DNA of 64,000 nucleotides, from positions 410,609 through 474,608 of the forward strand of contig NZ_JAHZIJ010000002.1 of assembly GCF_019443105.1 (NCBI RefSeq). The letters are read 5' to 3'. Positions 15,888-25,900 of this stretch are shown piece by piece (within the stretch, counting starts at the first letter, position 1; each line of letters opens with the position of its first letter). Source of the stretch: Paenibacillus oenotherae. GTDB lineage: Bacteria; Bacillota; Bacilli; Paenibacillales; Paenibacillaceae. Made by a program: the position numbers and the translations under genes. Below the pieces are notes generated by a model. The model did no database searches and was not told where the DNA came from. It saw only the letters and a program-made list of their open reading frames with translations.

Positions 15888-18800
15888 TTATTCCATTGTC
15901 TCCTTTGTTGCTACGAAATCAAAGTCTAGGGCAACTTGTACCCCATCTTTCAATTCCAGTTCACCGTCGTCATCCACTACGACCCCCCGTTTTTTTAGCA
16001 TTTCCTCATTCATTGCGATTTTTTGTCCATCCCATTTCCATGGCTCTGATGTCACGACTCTATTTGTTTTATCAAAACTCAACACATAGATATTAATTCC
16101 TGGAACCGTTTCATAGTCGGCCCATAGCGCTTGAGAGGTCAAAATATAGTTGAATTGATACTGTTTCATAATCCCAAACATTTCTGAGATATTGTTATCA
16201 TCCACACCGGCATACGCCTCATCCAATGCTACGATATACGGCGCATCTTCCCCGGCATTAGTATATTTGGAATAGGTCGCTGAAAACAATGGGATGTAGA
16301 TGGCCATCGCCCTTTCCCCTCCACTAAGAAGTGCAAGATTATCTTCGTTGAGGGTCTTTTCTTTTTGTCCTTCGATGGTGTACATGATTTTGAACTGATA
16401 CCACTCTCGATAATCCAACACCTGTTTGAGTGCTTGTTCGAGGTTTTGAACGTCTGAACCACTTAGCAACTTATCTTTAGCTTCATAGATTTTGGACATG
16501 AAATGATCACTAAGCGCTTCGATATCCTCATCCTTTAAGGTGTTAAAATCTCTACCCAACAATTCCACTAAACGCAGCGTGGATAGTGAAGCTTGTTTAT
16601 CGTCTTTAGCGATAGGTTCCCATATTAAGCGTAGATCAATGGAGTTTTTCATATCAGCCATAATCACATTGATGTCATCTTTCCATTTCTTCGCTTTTTT
16701 GATTAATTCATTTATTTGTTCCCCTGTCCCTTGAATCATGACATCTTGTATTAAAGCTTCTTCATCTTTACGCAAGAATTGTTTCTGCTCTTCGAGTAGA
16801 GCTAGCAAATAATCATGAAATTCAGAAGGATTTATCTTAAAGCCGTCAACAGATAAAGTAATATTCAAACGCTCTCTTTCCCCGACTAACAACTCAACCG
16901 AATTACGTTTGTCCTTATCCTCACCAAAATCTTCTTCACTAAAAGTTATGGAGCCATATGGAACTCTAATGGATTGGACCGTATAATTCTCTAGCCCATT
17001 GAAACGCGCACGGTTTAAAGCATTCGACATTTTTTCAATGGCACTCTCGATTTTGATAGGTTCTTCATTGGCGTGCTCTTTTGCGTATGCGTATAGGTCC
17101 GTAATGCCGTCAACTTTTCTAGCGTGCAGCTCGTTTTCTAAGACTTCTTCTCGAGCCAATAACATTTTAGCTTTATACGCTTCTACATGCTTCAAGTCTT
17201 CGATTTTCACTTCTAAGTCTTCCCTTTTACTTTTAACCTCCGCATGTAGTTGGATCTTTTTCGGGATATCTTCTTTTAGTTGATTGATACGATTTCTCGT
17301 TATTTCAATTTGTTGCTTAATCCCTTCATAATCCATTTTATTCAATTGTTCTTCTATTTCTTTAATCAAGAGTTCTGCCCTTTTAATCCCTCTTTCCAGT
17401 AAGCTGATCTCATCTCGAAGTTGTTCATCCGCTTGTTCTGCTTGTTCAAGATTATCCAGCGCCATTTCTAATTCGATTTTGTTTGTACTGAACGTATGGA
17501 GCATATTAGAAAGTTTAATAATCTTATCTCGGCACTCATCTTCAGCAATCTCTAACATCGAAGAAACCGACTCTAATGTTGTTGCTCCCTCCAATGACTG
17601 GCAGACCAACGTTCGTTCATTATGCTTTCTGTTAAAGATATCAACCAACTCTTGGTGTAATTTTTTTACTTTTTCTTGCTTAAGAATCTCTTGTTCCTTA
17701 AAGCGTTTCTTTATTCTCATTTCATCATAGGCACTCTTGATTTTGTCTAATACAGGCCGTTTATTGTATTCTTCTTGCAGCTGTTTCTTTTTATCTTGAA
17801 TGGCCGTCTCATTTTCCTTCAAGGCTTTTAATTCATGTTCAGCTTTCTCCAGCATCTCTTCTTTTTGACGAATACTTTCTTCTCTAAATCTCTTTCTAGC
17901 TTCTTCACCTATATACGCTGCAAGTGGCTGTTCAACAGCATATCCCTGCAAGAGCCCGTGTTTGTACTTACCATCCTTAGAAATAGAGGTTTCGGCATTC
18001 AAATCTTCCATACTAATGCTTAGAAGAACAGATTCTATATCAGCAATCACAATTTCCGTTTTTGGTGGAACAACTTTCAGAATAGACGATAATCCTGAAT
18101 CCTTATGTTTACCTTGATCCTTATTTGGGATAATAACTGCATCGTTTGCGTTCACTTTTTCCCGATGTTTTTCGGACACAATTAGTGCATCTAACAACCC
18201 CATATCTAACAAAGCAGACTCAATCCGTTCTTTTGTTTCCTCAGAAACCCCTTCACGGAAATCAACTGCTTCATAAAAAGGAATAAACGGTATACCTTGT
18301 TGTTCAAGTAATGTTCGTTGTTGTTTTGTTTTTTGCCTTCTTGAACGGGGTTCAACTTCTTTCACTTGATGAAGTTCGTCTATTTCTTTCTTTAACGATT
18401 CAATGTCGTTCTGTGTGTTAATGATTGCAGCACGATTTTCTGAAAACCGGTCTTCAATCGGCTTTAACAATTTTTCCTTGATTTGTGCTAATTCATGTTC
18501 CACCATCTGTGCTGTCATATTATCCACTTCAAATAAATTCTCCACCACATTCATTAAATAACCAATAACACTTTGAGGTATAGTGAATACTTCGTTTTTA
18601 TGTAACCACAAACGAAATTCGCGTTTGAAGGCTTCTTTTTCTCTTTCGATTACATCAAGGGCTTTGTTGTATTCTTTGGTAGCATCTAAAACTTGAAGAT
18701 CTATCTCCCGGATATCTGCTTTCTTTTGTTCCATTTTTTCTTTTGCGTTATTTTCATCCGTGAAGAGCTTTATAATGTGTTTTAATTTTTTGATATGATC

Positions 18801-20138
18801 ATTCAAACGGTTTAACCATGAATTGAAGTATTGATTATCTTTTCGACAATCTTCTAAATGTGCTTTAGCCGAAGTAAGATAAGACTCGTTTTCGTGAAAT
18901 TGGATTTCTTCTCCAACACTCTGAATATCCCTTATTTGTGCTTGAATGGACTTTTCTAATTGATAACTGTTTTCCTCAAATCTTTTAACGTTCCCTTGTA
19001 TGTGAAATAAGCGTTTATTATTATCTTCTAGCTTATCCTGCTTATCTTGTAATTCTTGTTCTTTTGACGTTTTTTCGGAATCTGCGCTTATCATTCGGTT
19101 ATTCAAACTGCGTAACTCCGGAGATTCTAGTGTATCTAGTTTGTTCTCCTTAACTGACAATTCAATATTCATGTCTTCAAGCTCGTCATTCGTTCGTATC
19201 TCGATAGCTCGTTTTTTGTGCATGTCATCCTGAGTGTTTTTTAATAACTTCGTTGCTTTATCTTTTTCATCTTTTGCTTCTACAAATTTCGTAGAAGCAT
19301 TACGCAAAGTTGCTTCTAGATATTTTTTGTATTCCAAAGACAGAATTCGCGCTAACTCTAGATCTTGTTCTGTTCTTTCTATCTGACGATTCCTATCGTC
19401 GATGTCTTTAATTGTATTGGATATTCTGGAGACAACTTCAAAAGATAATTCAGGCAAGGAATACTTTAGAGCATCGTAGAGTATGGAGGGTTTTAATTCT
19501 TTAGAGAGCTTCGGTGAACGGACTTGGATCAACAGGTTTGTTAATTCCTTCAATTGGTCCACGCCGCCAGCGAAGTTAAAAACTACATTGTTTACAGCCG
19601 TGGCATATTCCGATTGGCCATCAGTGAATGTCGCATTCGGGCGTTTCTTGAGCTCTTCTCGGAGTTGTTGTTTAGTTTTGGGCTTAAATACTTCAACCCC
19701 GTTTTCATTGAAGCCTTCACTTTCAACAAGAGAGAAAAAAGATCCAGGCCTTTCACCTTTGACTATAAAACCCCACGATTCCACCGTTCCATCTGACTTT
19801 GATCTTAATCCTAGACCTGTCGTTACTACATCTTTGGTTCTCTCTCTCTCATAAACGATGTAGAGATATGAGATTTTCCCAGGTACGATTTCGTCGTTTA
19901 CTTTCATATAATCTATCAGTTTCTTTTTGCTTGTGCCAAATGGGTCAATACGAGAAGGGTGTTTATTGCCATCTAACAATAGCGGGATAATCGATTGCAT
20001 TGATACAGATTTGCCTTGGCCATTTTCTCCACCAAAAAGAATATTCCCCTTATAGAAGTCATATTCTTCTTGCGTATATACCCAAAAATTGATATACCCT
20101 ACCGCTGCCGGGATAAAAGGATTTGACCTCTTTTTCAT
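15888..20138 (-). CDS. jetC: Wadjet type II JetC, SMC-like ATPase (TIGR02680)
   Basis: 1416 residues. Walker A GGENGQGKS at 36-44, ABC signature LSGGERA at 1271-1277 and Walker B IVALDEA at 1302-1308 form the ATPase head; the roughly 1200 residues between are mostly long charged coiled coil with a small central domain (about 560-720) acting as a hinge. JetC is the MukB-like motor of the Wadjet loop-extruding complex. It overlaps the jetB stop by four bases (ATGA) and precedes jetD by three, so translation is coupled. Length and motifs are complete. Confidence 0.95.
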   Translation of the reverse strand: MKKRSNPFIPAAVGYINFWVYTQEEYDFYKGNILFGGENGQGKSVSMQSIIPLLLDGNKHPSRIDPFGTSKKKLIDYMKVNDEIVPGKISYLYIVYERERTKDVVTTGLGLRSKSDGTVESWGFIVKGERPGSFFSLVESEGFNENGVEVFKPKTKQQLREELKKRPNATFTDGQSEYATAVNNVVFNFAGGVDQLKELTNLLIQVRSPKLSKELKPSILYDALKYSLPELSFEVVSRISNTIKDIDDRNRQIERTEQDLELARILSLEYKKYLEATLRNASTKFVEAKDEKDKATKLLKNTQDDMHKKRAIEIRTNDELEDMNIELSVKENKLDTLESPELRSLNNRMISADSEKTSKEQELQDKQDKLEDNNKRLFHIQGNVKRFEENSYQLEKSIQAQIRDIQSVGEEIQFHENESYLTSAKAHLEDCRKDNQYFNSWLNRLNDHIKKLKHIIKLFTDENNAKEKMEQKKADIREIDLQVLDATKEYNKALDVIEREKEAFKREFRLWLHKNEVFTIPQSVIGYLMNVVENLFEVDNMTAQMVEHELAQIKEKLLKPIEDRFSENRAAIINTQNDIESLKKEIDELHQVKEVEPRSRRQKTKQQRTLLEQQGIPFIPFYEAVDFREGVSEETKERIESALLDMGLLDALIVSEKHREKVNANDAVIIPNKDQGKHKDSGLSSILKVVPPKTEIVIADIESVLLSISMEDLNAETSISKDGKYKHGLLQGYAVEQPLAAYIGEEARKRFREESIRQKEEMLEKAEHELKALKENETAIQDKKKQLQEEYNKRPVLDKIKSAYDEMRIKKRFKEQEILKQEKVKKLHQELVDIFNRKHNERTLVCQSLEGATTLESVSSMLEIAEDECRDKIIKLSNMLHTFSTNKIELEMALDNLEQAEQADEQLRDEISLLERGIKRAELLIKEIEEQLNKMDYEGIKQQIEITRNRINQLKEDIPKKIQLHAEVKSKREDLEVKIEDLKHVEAYKAKMLLAREEVLENELHARKVDGITDLYAYAKEHANEEPIKIESAIEKMSNALNRARFNGLENYTVQSIRVPYGSITFSEEDFGEDKDKRNSVELLVGERERLNITLSVDGFKINPSEFHDYLLALLEEQKQFLRKDEEALIQDVMIQGTGEQINELIKKAKKWKDDINVIMADMKNSIDLRLIWEPIAKDDKQASLSTLRLVELLGRDFNTLKDEDIEALSDHFMSKIYEAKDKLLSGSDVQNLEQALKQVLDYREWYQFKIMYTIEGQKEKTLNEDNLALLSGGERAMAIYIPLFSATYSKYTNAGEDAPYIVALDEAYAGVDDNNISEMFGIMKQYQFNYILTSQALWADYETVPGINIYVLSFDKTNRVVTSEPWKWDGQKIAMNEEMLKKRGVVVDDDGELELKDGVQVALDFDFVATKETME

Positions 20139-21307
20139 TCATTACCACCACTTTCCATTGCTATATAGTTTTTTAATTCCTCATGGTATTCCCCAATTGT
20201 TCTAATGAAAGTGGGGTAAATTGTAATTTCCCAGGTGATATCGTTGTATTCCGCCAACTTCCATTCTCTTGCATACTGAATGACCATGTGTTTATATTCT
20301 ATAAAACTCCACTGCCTCAATGTGTTAGGCCATGCTAACTCATTTTTTCGTTTTGCTTTCTGTAAGACATCTTCAAATTCTTGGTCAGAGAGCACCCATA
20401 ATTCCAAGGGTTTTTCTTGCATTACACTCAAGCGATCAGATAATTCTTTAGCCACTTGTGTGACGATATAGGACTCATTATTATAATGAGGATGTTGTTT
20501 AAGATGTCGTTTTCTCTCTTTTTTAATAAGGTATATACATTTCAACGAGCGTTCTAACTCGAAACCTGTATGAACTTCTATTGCTTTTTTTATAATTTCG
20601 TAATTTCTTTGTCTAGCGATAAATTCGCGTTCTTGTTCTGATAATTCATTGAAAAAGACGACTGGTTCAAAATACAGTTTACGCATTAACGTATGATGTG
20701 GATTTCCGGTGTCCAACCCATCCATCAAAAACGCTTCTATGCTTTCAATTTGCTCGATAGGCTTGGAAAAATTTCGAAACATATACCTGATCAAAGAGGT
20801 TGTAAAATATAACACTTCCCCGTCCTCGGACTCTTCAAACGATTCGATTTCACCATCTCTTATGTAAACCAGATTCAAGTTTGTGACATATTGAATGGCA
20901 TTAACAAAACTTTTCCTATCTTGCCTCTTCTTCCAATCAACTAATTGAATGTTATACAAAAATTGTTTTGTCTCTTCAATGATGTCACTTAACAAAAAAC
21001 CTTCCTCTGGTTGCTTTTTCTCAAGGAACGCCAAAATACTCATTAAAAACATATAATCTATTTCGTCTCTAAATTCTTTGATCCCCATCCATTCTCTTGC
21101 GTAATAAGGGACCTTTTCCAATTTAGCTTGATCAGAATCTATTTTGAGTTGGTAGCCAAAGTTTTCTGTCACGAAACGACGGATGGTTTTTTCATTATTT
21201 AAGATCTCTCTAAATGTATCTGTATCACTACGTCTTTCCACAATAAAATCCTCCATCAAGACCTCTACAGCAGCTTGCAATCCTTCATTAATCGGTCCTG
21301 TTTCCAT
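20135..21307 (-). CDS. jetB: Wadjet type II JetB (DUF2398/TIGR02678)
   Basis: 390 residues. The N-terminus follows the TIGR02678 pattern: EGLQAAVEVLMEDFIVERR, FRRF/GYQL-type segment, KLEKVPYYAREWMGIKEF, then an acidic stretch before MSILAFLEKKQPEEGFLLS. JetB is the winged-helix (MukE-like) subunit bridging the kleisin and the SMC heads. ATG at 21307 shares its A with the jetA stop (TAATG); the stop overlaps jetC by four bases. A canonical operon member with no sign of decay. Confidence 0.92.
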   Translation of the reverse strand: METGPINEGLQAAVEVLMEDFIVERRSDTDTFREILNNEKTIRRFVTENFGYQLKIDSDQAKLEKVPYYAREWMGIKEFRDEIDYMFLMSILAFLEKKQPEEGFLLSDIIEETKQFLYNIQLVDWKKRQDRKSFVNAIQYVTNLNLVYIRDGEIESFEESEDGEVLYFTTSLIRYMFRNFSKPIEQIESIEAFLMDGLDTGNPHHTLMRKLYFEPVVFFNELSEQEREFIARQRNYEIIKKAIEVHTGFELERSLKCIYLIKKERKRHLKQHPHYNNESYIVTQVAKELSDRLSVMQEKPLELWVLSDQEFEDVLQKAKRKNELAWPNTLRQWSFIEYKHMVIQYAREWKLAEYNDITWEITIYPTFIRTIGEYHEELKNYIAMESGGNE

Positions 21308-22830
21308 TAATTTTCACCTTCAAATTCCAGAATAATATCAGGACCATATAACACACCATCTGTACAAAGAATGGGCACTCTCTTGTTGTCAGAACGATAC
21401 GTAACCTTAAACTTAAATCCCATTTCTGTACGGTAATATTTTTTAGCATCTTTTTTACCTTGTCGTTGTTTTACAGATTTATTTAGCCATTTTAATATGG
21501 TCTTCCTTTGATGTGGTTTTAAAATTTCCGTATTTGCTAAAACGATTTTTCCGTCTTTGATCAGTCGTTTCACATCTTCTTCTTCTGCTTTTCGACGTTT
21601 TATTTTTTCTATCATGATGTATTTTTGTTGCTCGTCATTATTTTGAATTACAGAGTTATTTCGCTCTCTTCGGGGGCCAGTCCGACTCATATTAGGTAAA
21701 TAAAAAACGCCAATGTTGGTCTTCCAAATATCCTCTCCGTTTATGTATTTTCCATCACTTTGGATTTCAATATCACTTGGAGAAAATAAACTTCGGGAAT
21801 TGCTTGCTCCCATCACCGCAGCAAATAACTTATGCGCGTTTTCCATAGAGCCACTCTGCTTAAAAAGACCTGCAAGTATCTTATAATCCTGAATCCTACT
21901 CGCTGTATTTCTTGCTTCCGAATGTCTTTTAGCGTAGGTAACAATCATTCCGATTGCTTCATTGGTTCTTTCTTCTAATATTTCAATATCACTCATTGAA
22001 CCGTTCGAACCCAGGAACCACGTCTGTAATTCACGCCACTTTTCCAGCAACGAAACTCGCATTTCATCAGGAGAGTAATCTTCATATAAAAGCGCATTAA
22101 CTTTATTTTCTTTCAACATCGTATCCACATAATCTTCTATGTGACTATCCGGAATACTCTTAATCATTTCACGTATACTATGCTTATTCCGTTTCAGCTC
22201 CATGATATAAGCACCCAGATACTGCATAATATTATCCTTAAATTCTAAAAAAGCCTCCGTATTAAACAAATCCGCTTTTTCAGCTTTTTGAATATGATAT
22301 AAGTAACTTGAAGCGTTTGTTCTTAATTCTTTATGAACGTCAAAAACACTCGACCAGACTTCCATCATTCTTTCTCTGGATAAGTAGCGAGCTTGAGTAT
22401 TTTTTAATAATTCTAGTTTGTTAAGCAAAATATTGAACTGGCGACTTTTCAAACCACTTAATAACGATTGATCCGGTTCGTCTAATCTAATTAATAATGT
22501 TTCGATTTCAATCCCTGCTTTAGTAAGACGGTAGGTGAAGCGATTTCTATTCCACTCCGCAATCGTCATACCTCTTCCTTTTGTCTTTTCCGTCTCAATG
22601 ACTTCCCATTTCTCTAAACTTCGCAAAGCCTCTTTCACTCTTGCCTCATCAAAATCTTCGCTATCTATAACGTTTCTTGTTAACAGTTCTTGTATCTCGT
22701 CGATTGTCGTACTAGAGTCTTGCCGGTTATGCTTTTCGTATAAAAATCTCGCTATAGCTCTATAAATAGGTGCCCTGGGCTCGGTTAAGTATTTGAATAG
22801 TGGTTCTGAATCAAAATTGTAATTTTTCAT
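21307..22830 (-). CDS. jetA: Wadjet type II JetA (DUF2397/TIGR02677)
   Basis: 507 residues, ATG at 22830 with AGGGG upstream. The start (FDSEPLFKYLTEPRAPIYRA) fits TIGR02677, the kleisin-like (MukF-like) subunit of type II Wadjet. An N-terminal winged helix (SSTTIDEIQELLTRNVID... to RFTYRLTKAGIEIETLL) is followed by helical middle and C-terminal domains. First gene of jetABCD, driven by a minus-strand promoter at 22932-22960. Lies head to head with an XRE-ImmA-like regulator gene. Confidence 0.92.
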   Translation of the reverse strand: MKNYNFDSEPLFKYLTEPRAPIYRAIARFLYEKHNRQDSSTTIDEIQELLTRNVIDSEDFDEARVKEALRSLEKWEVIETEKTKGRGMTIAEWNRNRFTYRLTKAGIEIETLLIRLDEPDQSLLSGLKSRQFNILLNKLELLKNTQARYLSRERMMEVWSSVFDVHKELRTNASSYLYHIQKAEKADLFNTEAFLEFKDNIMQYLGAYIMELKRNKHSIREMIKSIPDSHIEDYVDTMLKENKVNALLYEDYSPDEMRVSLLEKWRELQTWFLGSNGSMSDIEILEERTNEAIGMIVTYAKRHSEARNTASRIQDYKILAGLFKQSGSMENAHKLFAAVMGASNSRSLFSPSDIEIQSDGKYINGEDIWKTNIGVFYLPNMSRTGPRRERNNSVIQNNDEQQKYIMIEKIKRRKAEEEDVKRLIKDGKIVLANTEILKPHQRKTILKWLNKSVKQRQGKKDAKKYYRTEMGFKFKVTYRSDNKRVPILCTDGVLYGPDIILEFEGEN

Positions 22831-22931
22831 ATTAGACCCCTTGTATTACGTTTTGCTGTACTCATTAGGTACAGAAATGCCCATACCAGATGATATAACC
22901 GCCTTCCGTTTGGAAGGTGTTTCCTTATTAA

Positions 22932-22960
22932 AGGATATGCCCACGCAACGGCTCTGTCAA
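22932..22960 (-). promoter_or_regulatory. SigA-type promoter for jetABCD
   Basis: On the minus strand, TTGACA (22960-22955), a 17-base spacer and TATCCT (22937-22932). Spacing is ideal and the -35 is perfect; the -10 matches at four of six positions. About 100 bases of leader follow, with small hairpins (CCTTCC/GGAAGG near 22912-22927; CTGTAC/GTACAG near 22856-22874) before the jetA ribosome binding site. Confidence 0.65.
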
Positions 22961-22998
22961 GTTTTTAACTTATTGTTAATGCATATCTTAACTATACG

Positions 22999-23023
22999 TT
23001 ATAATCGTAGTGTAGTATTATAA
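22999..23023 (+). promoter_or_regulatory. Inverted repeat overlapping two TATAAT boxes, candidate operator
   Basis: TTATAAT (22999-23005) and ATTATAA (23017-23023) form a perfect inverted repeat with an 11-base spacer. Each arm contains a TATAAT-like -10 box for plus-strand transcription toward the regulator at 23057. A site for autoregulation by the XRE protein is plausible; no clear -35 can be chosen. Confidence 0.4.
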
Positions 23024-23056
23024 TAAAAAAAGAGTATTTAAGGAGATCGTTACATC

Positions 23057-24130
23057 ATGTCACTAGGTGCACGCATTAGTGAAAAGCGAAAGGAAAAAGG
23101 TTTATCGCAGGAAGCGCTCGGAACTTTCACGGGTGTTAGCGCTGCTTTCATCAGCCAAATCGAAAAGGCAAAAAGAAATCCTTCATATGGATTGTTACAA
23201 AAAATCAGTAATGAACTTGACGTATCACTTGAATATCTAGTCAGTGGTGATATGCAGGCTAACGAAGACCCAAACACAAAAATGATCACATCTATTTCCC
23301 GCTACCTTGACCGCAACCAAAAGAAACAATTGATTGATTACATACATTTTCTCACGGGGACAAAACGATATTTTGATCTCCCATTTTTCGATACTTCCAT
23401 TGAGTATGCACATTACCTTTTGCGGCATTACCGAATCGAGGAACCACCTATTGAGCCGTTCCAATTAGCTGCACAAATGGGAGTAGAAATTGTGCAATCT
23501 CATAACGAATTAGACTATGAAGGTGTTTTACACAAAGGCGGAGAGAAGCCTGTTATCATTTTAAGTCAAGGATATAAACCTCGACAAAAGTTTACGGTTG
23601 CGATGATGTTAGGACATTTATGCATTCCATGGCATGTGAAAAGCACATTCTACAGAGAGAAAAATAAGCGATCACTAGATGAGGAAGACATATTTGCAAT
23701 CGAAGCCAGGGAGTTCGCTGGTGAATTACTAGTTCCTACAGGTTTATTAAAACAGGAATTCAAATCGATTGGACCTGGGATAGATGGTTTTGAGTGGCTC
23801 GCTGAGAAGCGATTCGGAAGTTCTATGGAGGTGATCGGCCAGAAGTATCAACAGTCTCACAATAAGACAACTGCTTTTCTAACTTCAAAAGGGATCAACG
23901 TCAATAAAAAATACGAAGCTGGATTTCCTTCCCCCCTCGTGGACCAACTTCAAAAGGGATCATTAGCTTTTGAACTTACGAACAACCCACCGAGCTCCAA
24001 ACAAATAAAAAAAGGATTTGTCCCTACTAATGCATGGGTGAAGAATCCATCAAAACCATTAAATATTTATGAAGAATCATTATTTGATCCTGCATTCGGA
24101 TTTATTGTTACATTTCTTCAACTTAAATGA
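23057..24130 (+). CDS. XRE regulator with degenerate ImmA/IrrE-like domain
   Basis: 357 residues. Residues 5-63 form a helix-turn-helix (RISEKRKEKGLSQEALGTFT...ISQIEKAKRNPS). From about 110 the protein follows the ImmA/IrrE (COG2856) pattern: FQLAAQMGVEIV, FTVAMMLGHLCIPWH, EAREFAGELLVPTGLL. The expected zinc-protease motif H-E-x-x-H is AMMLGH here (182-187), so the first His and catalytic Glu are replaced by Met and only the second His stays. It is therefore probably a non-proteolytic sensor/repressor. Divergent from jetA, it most likely controls the Wadjet operon and itself. AAGGAG ribosome binding site upstream. Confidence 0.85.
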   Translation: MSLGARISEKRKEKGLSQEALGTFTGVSAAFISQIEKAKRNPSYGLLQKISNELDVSLEYLVSGDMQANEDPNTKMITSISRYLDRNQKKQLIDYIHFLTGTKRYFDLPFFDTSIEYAHYLLRHYRIEEPPIEPFQLAAQMGVEIVQSHNELDYEGVLHKGGEKPVIILSQGYKPRQKFTVAMMLGHLCIPWHVKSTFYREKNKRSLDEEDIFAIEAREFAGELLVPTGLLKQEFKSIGPGIDGFEWLAEKRFGSSMEVIGQKYQQSHNKTTAFLTSKGINVNKKYEAGFPSPLVDQLQKGSLAFELTNNPPSSKQIKKGFVPTNAWVKNPSKPLNIYEESLFDPAFGFIVTFLQLK

Positions 24131-24388
24131 TGTTGTCTTACTCAATATGCGAATAAATAAACCATCGAGGGGGAGCCTTCAATAAGTAAACGAGATAAAA
24201 CGTGGGGGACCACTATGGTATTACTATCCTTATCCTTGTAGATAAGTCTGGGTTGAGCTCTGCTGCCCCGCAAACTTGTTTTCGTGACACTAGTCTTACC
24301 TTGGCTTCTATAAATAATGTGAATCCATCCTTTGAAGATAAACCTTACATTTACAGGGTCATTTTCATTGAACAAATCCACAAAAAAC

Positions 24389-24422
24389 AAGGAGCAGTTG
24401 GCAAATTGGCCAATCGCTCCTT
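24389..24422 (-). terminator. Rho-independent terminator downstream of the HNH-like gene
   Basis: AAGGAGC/GCTCCTT arms with an inner TTGGC/GCCAA stem; on the minus strand followed by GTTTTTTG. It lies about 130 bases downstream of the stop at 24554. The stem sequence is related to the hairpin at 46105-46155. The rest of the 24131-24553 gap holds no convincing gene. Confidence 0.65.
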
Positions 24423-24553
24423 AAGACGCAATATTTTGCAATTGAATATTAATGCATAAATAATCAGATTGTTGAGAAAACACTATTTCTCGTGAGAAGA
24501 AGAATTTCTGATTTCAAGTTGGCTTCCAGATTTAGACTAGCAATGTCTAGAAA

Positions 24554-25900
24554 TCAAGGGTCTTCGCGCCTCGATTTTGCTTCCTTACCCAATTGAATTA
24601 AACGACTGAATACGAATAGAATCGGACGAGTTATGAGCTCAGCTACTTTGGGACTCACAATGCTTTGTCCGATTAACGCTTCAAGTTCGGCGAGACCATT
24701 ATCCATCAAGTCACGGAGCATATCTTCTTCCGAATAGGAAATAAAAGATCCCGTGATTTGGGACTGAATTTTCCCCATGTTAGTAATAAATGAAAGTAGT
24801 GCATCCCTATACTCTTCAATAAGTTCAACCGTTACGTGACTTTTCCCCTTTAAAATCTGCTCAATACAACGAAATAAATTTGCTAATTGGGCATCCGGTC
24901 CAAGCGCTATTTGAGATAGCTGTACTAGTTCCTTTGCAAAATCATCTATTACCATAACACGATCGACCTGAACTGACAGGGGAAATGAATCAGCGAACGT
25001 CAAGAACAATGGTTCTAGTATTCCTCCAAGAGATGGCTCGCCTACAAACAATAACTGAAAGGGTCCTTCATATTCATTCGATAAAATTACCCAACGATTT
25101 ATTTGACCCAGAATTACAAGCCTCGCCAGAATTTGTTTATTTGCGGGTAGATAATGCACTTCTACCGCATTATAATCAGGGTTATTCTTAGAGTAGGCAG
25201 CTACAACGTCAACGACGATAGAATGAGTTTGAACGGCAAAAGAGCTCCAATCGCCAATTCCATATCGACTAAAGTCCAGTACATCCTTGAATATATGCTC
25301 CCTAAATTTTGGGTCATAGAGGGCCATACACTTTAGAATAGTATGAATGGTTGAGCGCATTTCTAAGGAGGGATCAATTGAATCATGTAACTGCACAGAT
25401 CCTGCTAGTTCTGTATGAATTTCTGCTTGGCGTACAGAAATATTTATCTGTTGTATCTCATCTTCTCTTAGGCTTCGCCCCAACTTCAAAGGAAGCTGAT
25501 CATTTAAGAGACGGCGCAAGGTCGCTTTATTTGGAGCTTTGCCCTTGTAATATAGCTTTCCATCCTCAATATGTAAATTTAATGAAGGTGTAACCTCTGG
25601 CTGGGCTCCCGGCCGAATAACTATCTTCTCTTTAGTCTTAATAGTGGGCGCATCTTTGTGTCGTTCGCCTTTTAGAGACCATACATTCATTTGGTACTTC
25701 GTATAAGGGAGAAATGCCTTATCAACCTCTGGTGCAAATGCAGCGTTGCAAACGTCGCAGATCAAAGAACCCGTCTTATGCTTACCTGTCCAATTTGAAT
25801 TAAAAATATGCTCTTTGTTTTTAGCCGGAAGGTGGCCTCCACAATAAAAACAAGTTTCCCATCTCTGTGGAGTTGGAATAGAGTACTTATGATCAATCAC
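24554..25900 (-). CDS. HNH-like (treble-clef) protein with long helical tail
   Basis: 448 residues, GTG start at 25900 with GGGAGG eight bases upstream. The N-terminus shows an HNH-type treble clef: Cys17-x2-Cys20 (CFYCGG), EHIF with Glu30-His31, and Cys48-x2-Cys51-Asn52 (CDVCN). The remaining 390 residues have a beta-rich middle and a helical C-terminus without recognised motifs. HNH proteins of this layout usually cut DNA, and many in islands are defence effectors. It is single, with its own terminator, between Wadjet and the nuclease cluster. Confidence 0.7.
   Translation of the reverse strand: MIDHKYSIPTPQRWETCFYCGGHLPAKNKEHIFNSNWTGKHKTGSLICDVCNAAFAPEVDKAFLPYTKYQMNVWSLKGERHKDAPTIKTKEKIVIRPGAQPEVTPSLNLHIEDGKLYYKGKAPNKATLRRLLNDQLPLKLGRSLREDEIQQINISVRQAEIHTELAGSVQLHDSIDPSLEMRSTIHTILKCMALYDPKFREHIFKDVLDFSRYGIGDWSSFAVQTHSIVVDVVAAYSKNNPDYNAVEVHYLPANKQILARLVILGQINRWVILSNEYEGPFQLLFVGEPSLGGILEPLFLTFADSFPLSVQVDRVMVIDDFAKELVQLSQIALGPDAQLANLFRCIEQILKGKSHVTVELIEEYRDALLSFITNMGKIQSQITGSFISYSEEDMLRDLMDNGLAELEALIGQSIVSPKVAELITRPILFVFSRLIQLGKEAKSRREDP

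Noticed and set aside
24142-24459. Open frames of 82-85 codons on both strands after the XRE-ImmA gene
   Set aside because: Neither has a ribosome binding site or recognisable family, and they overlap a terminator hairpin.
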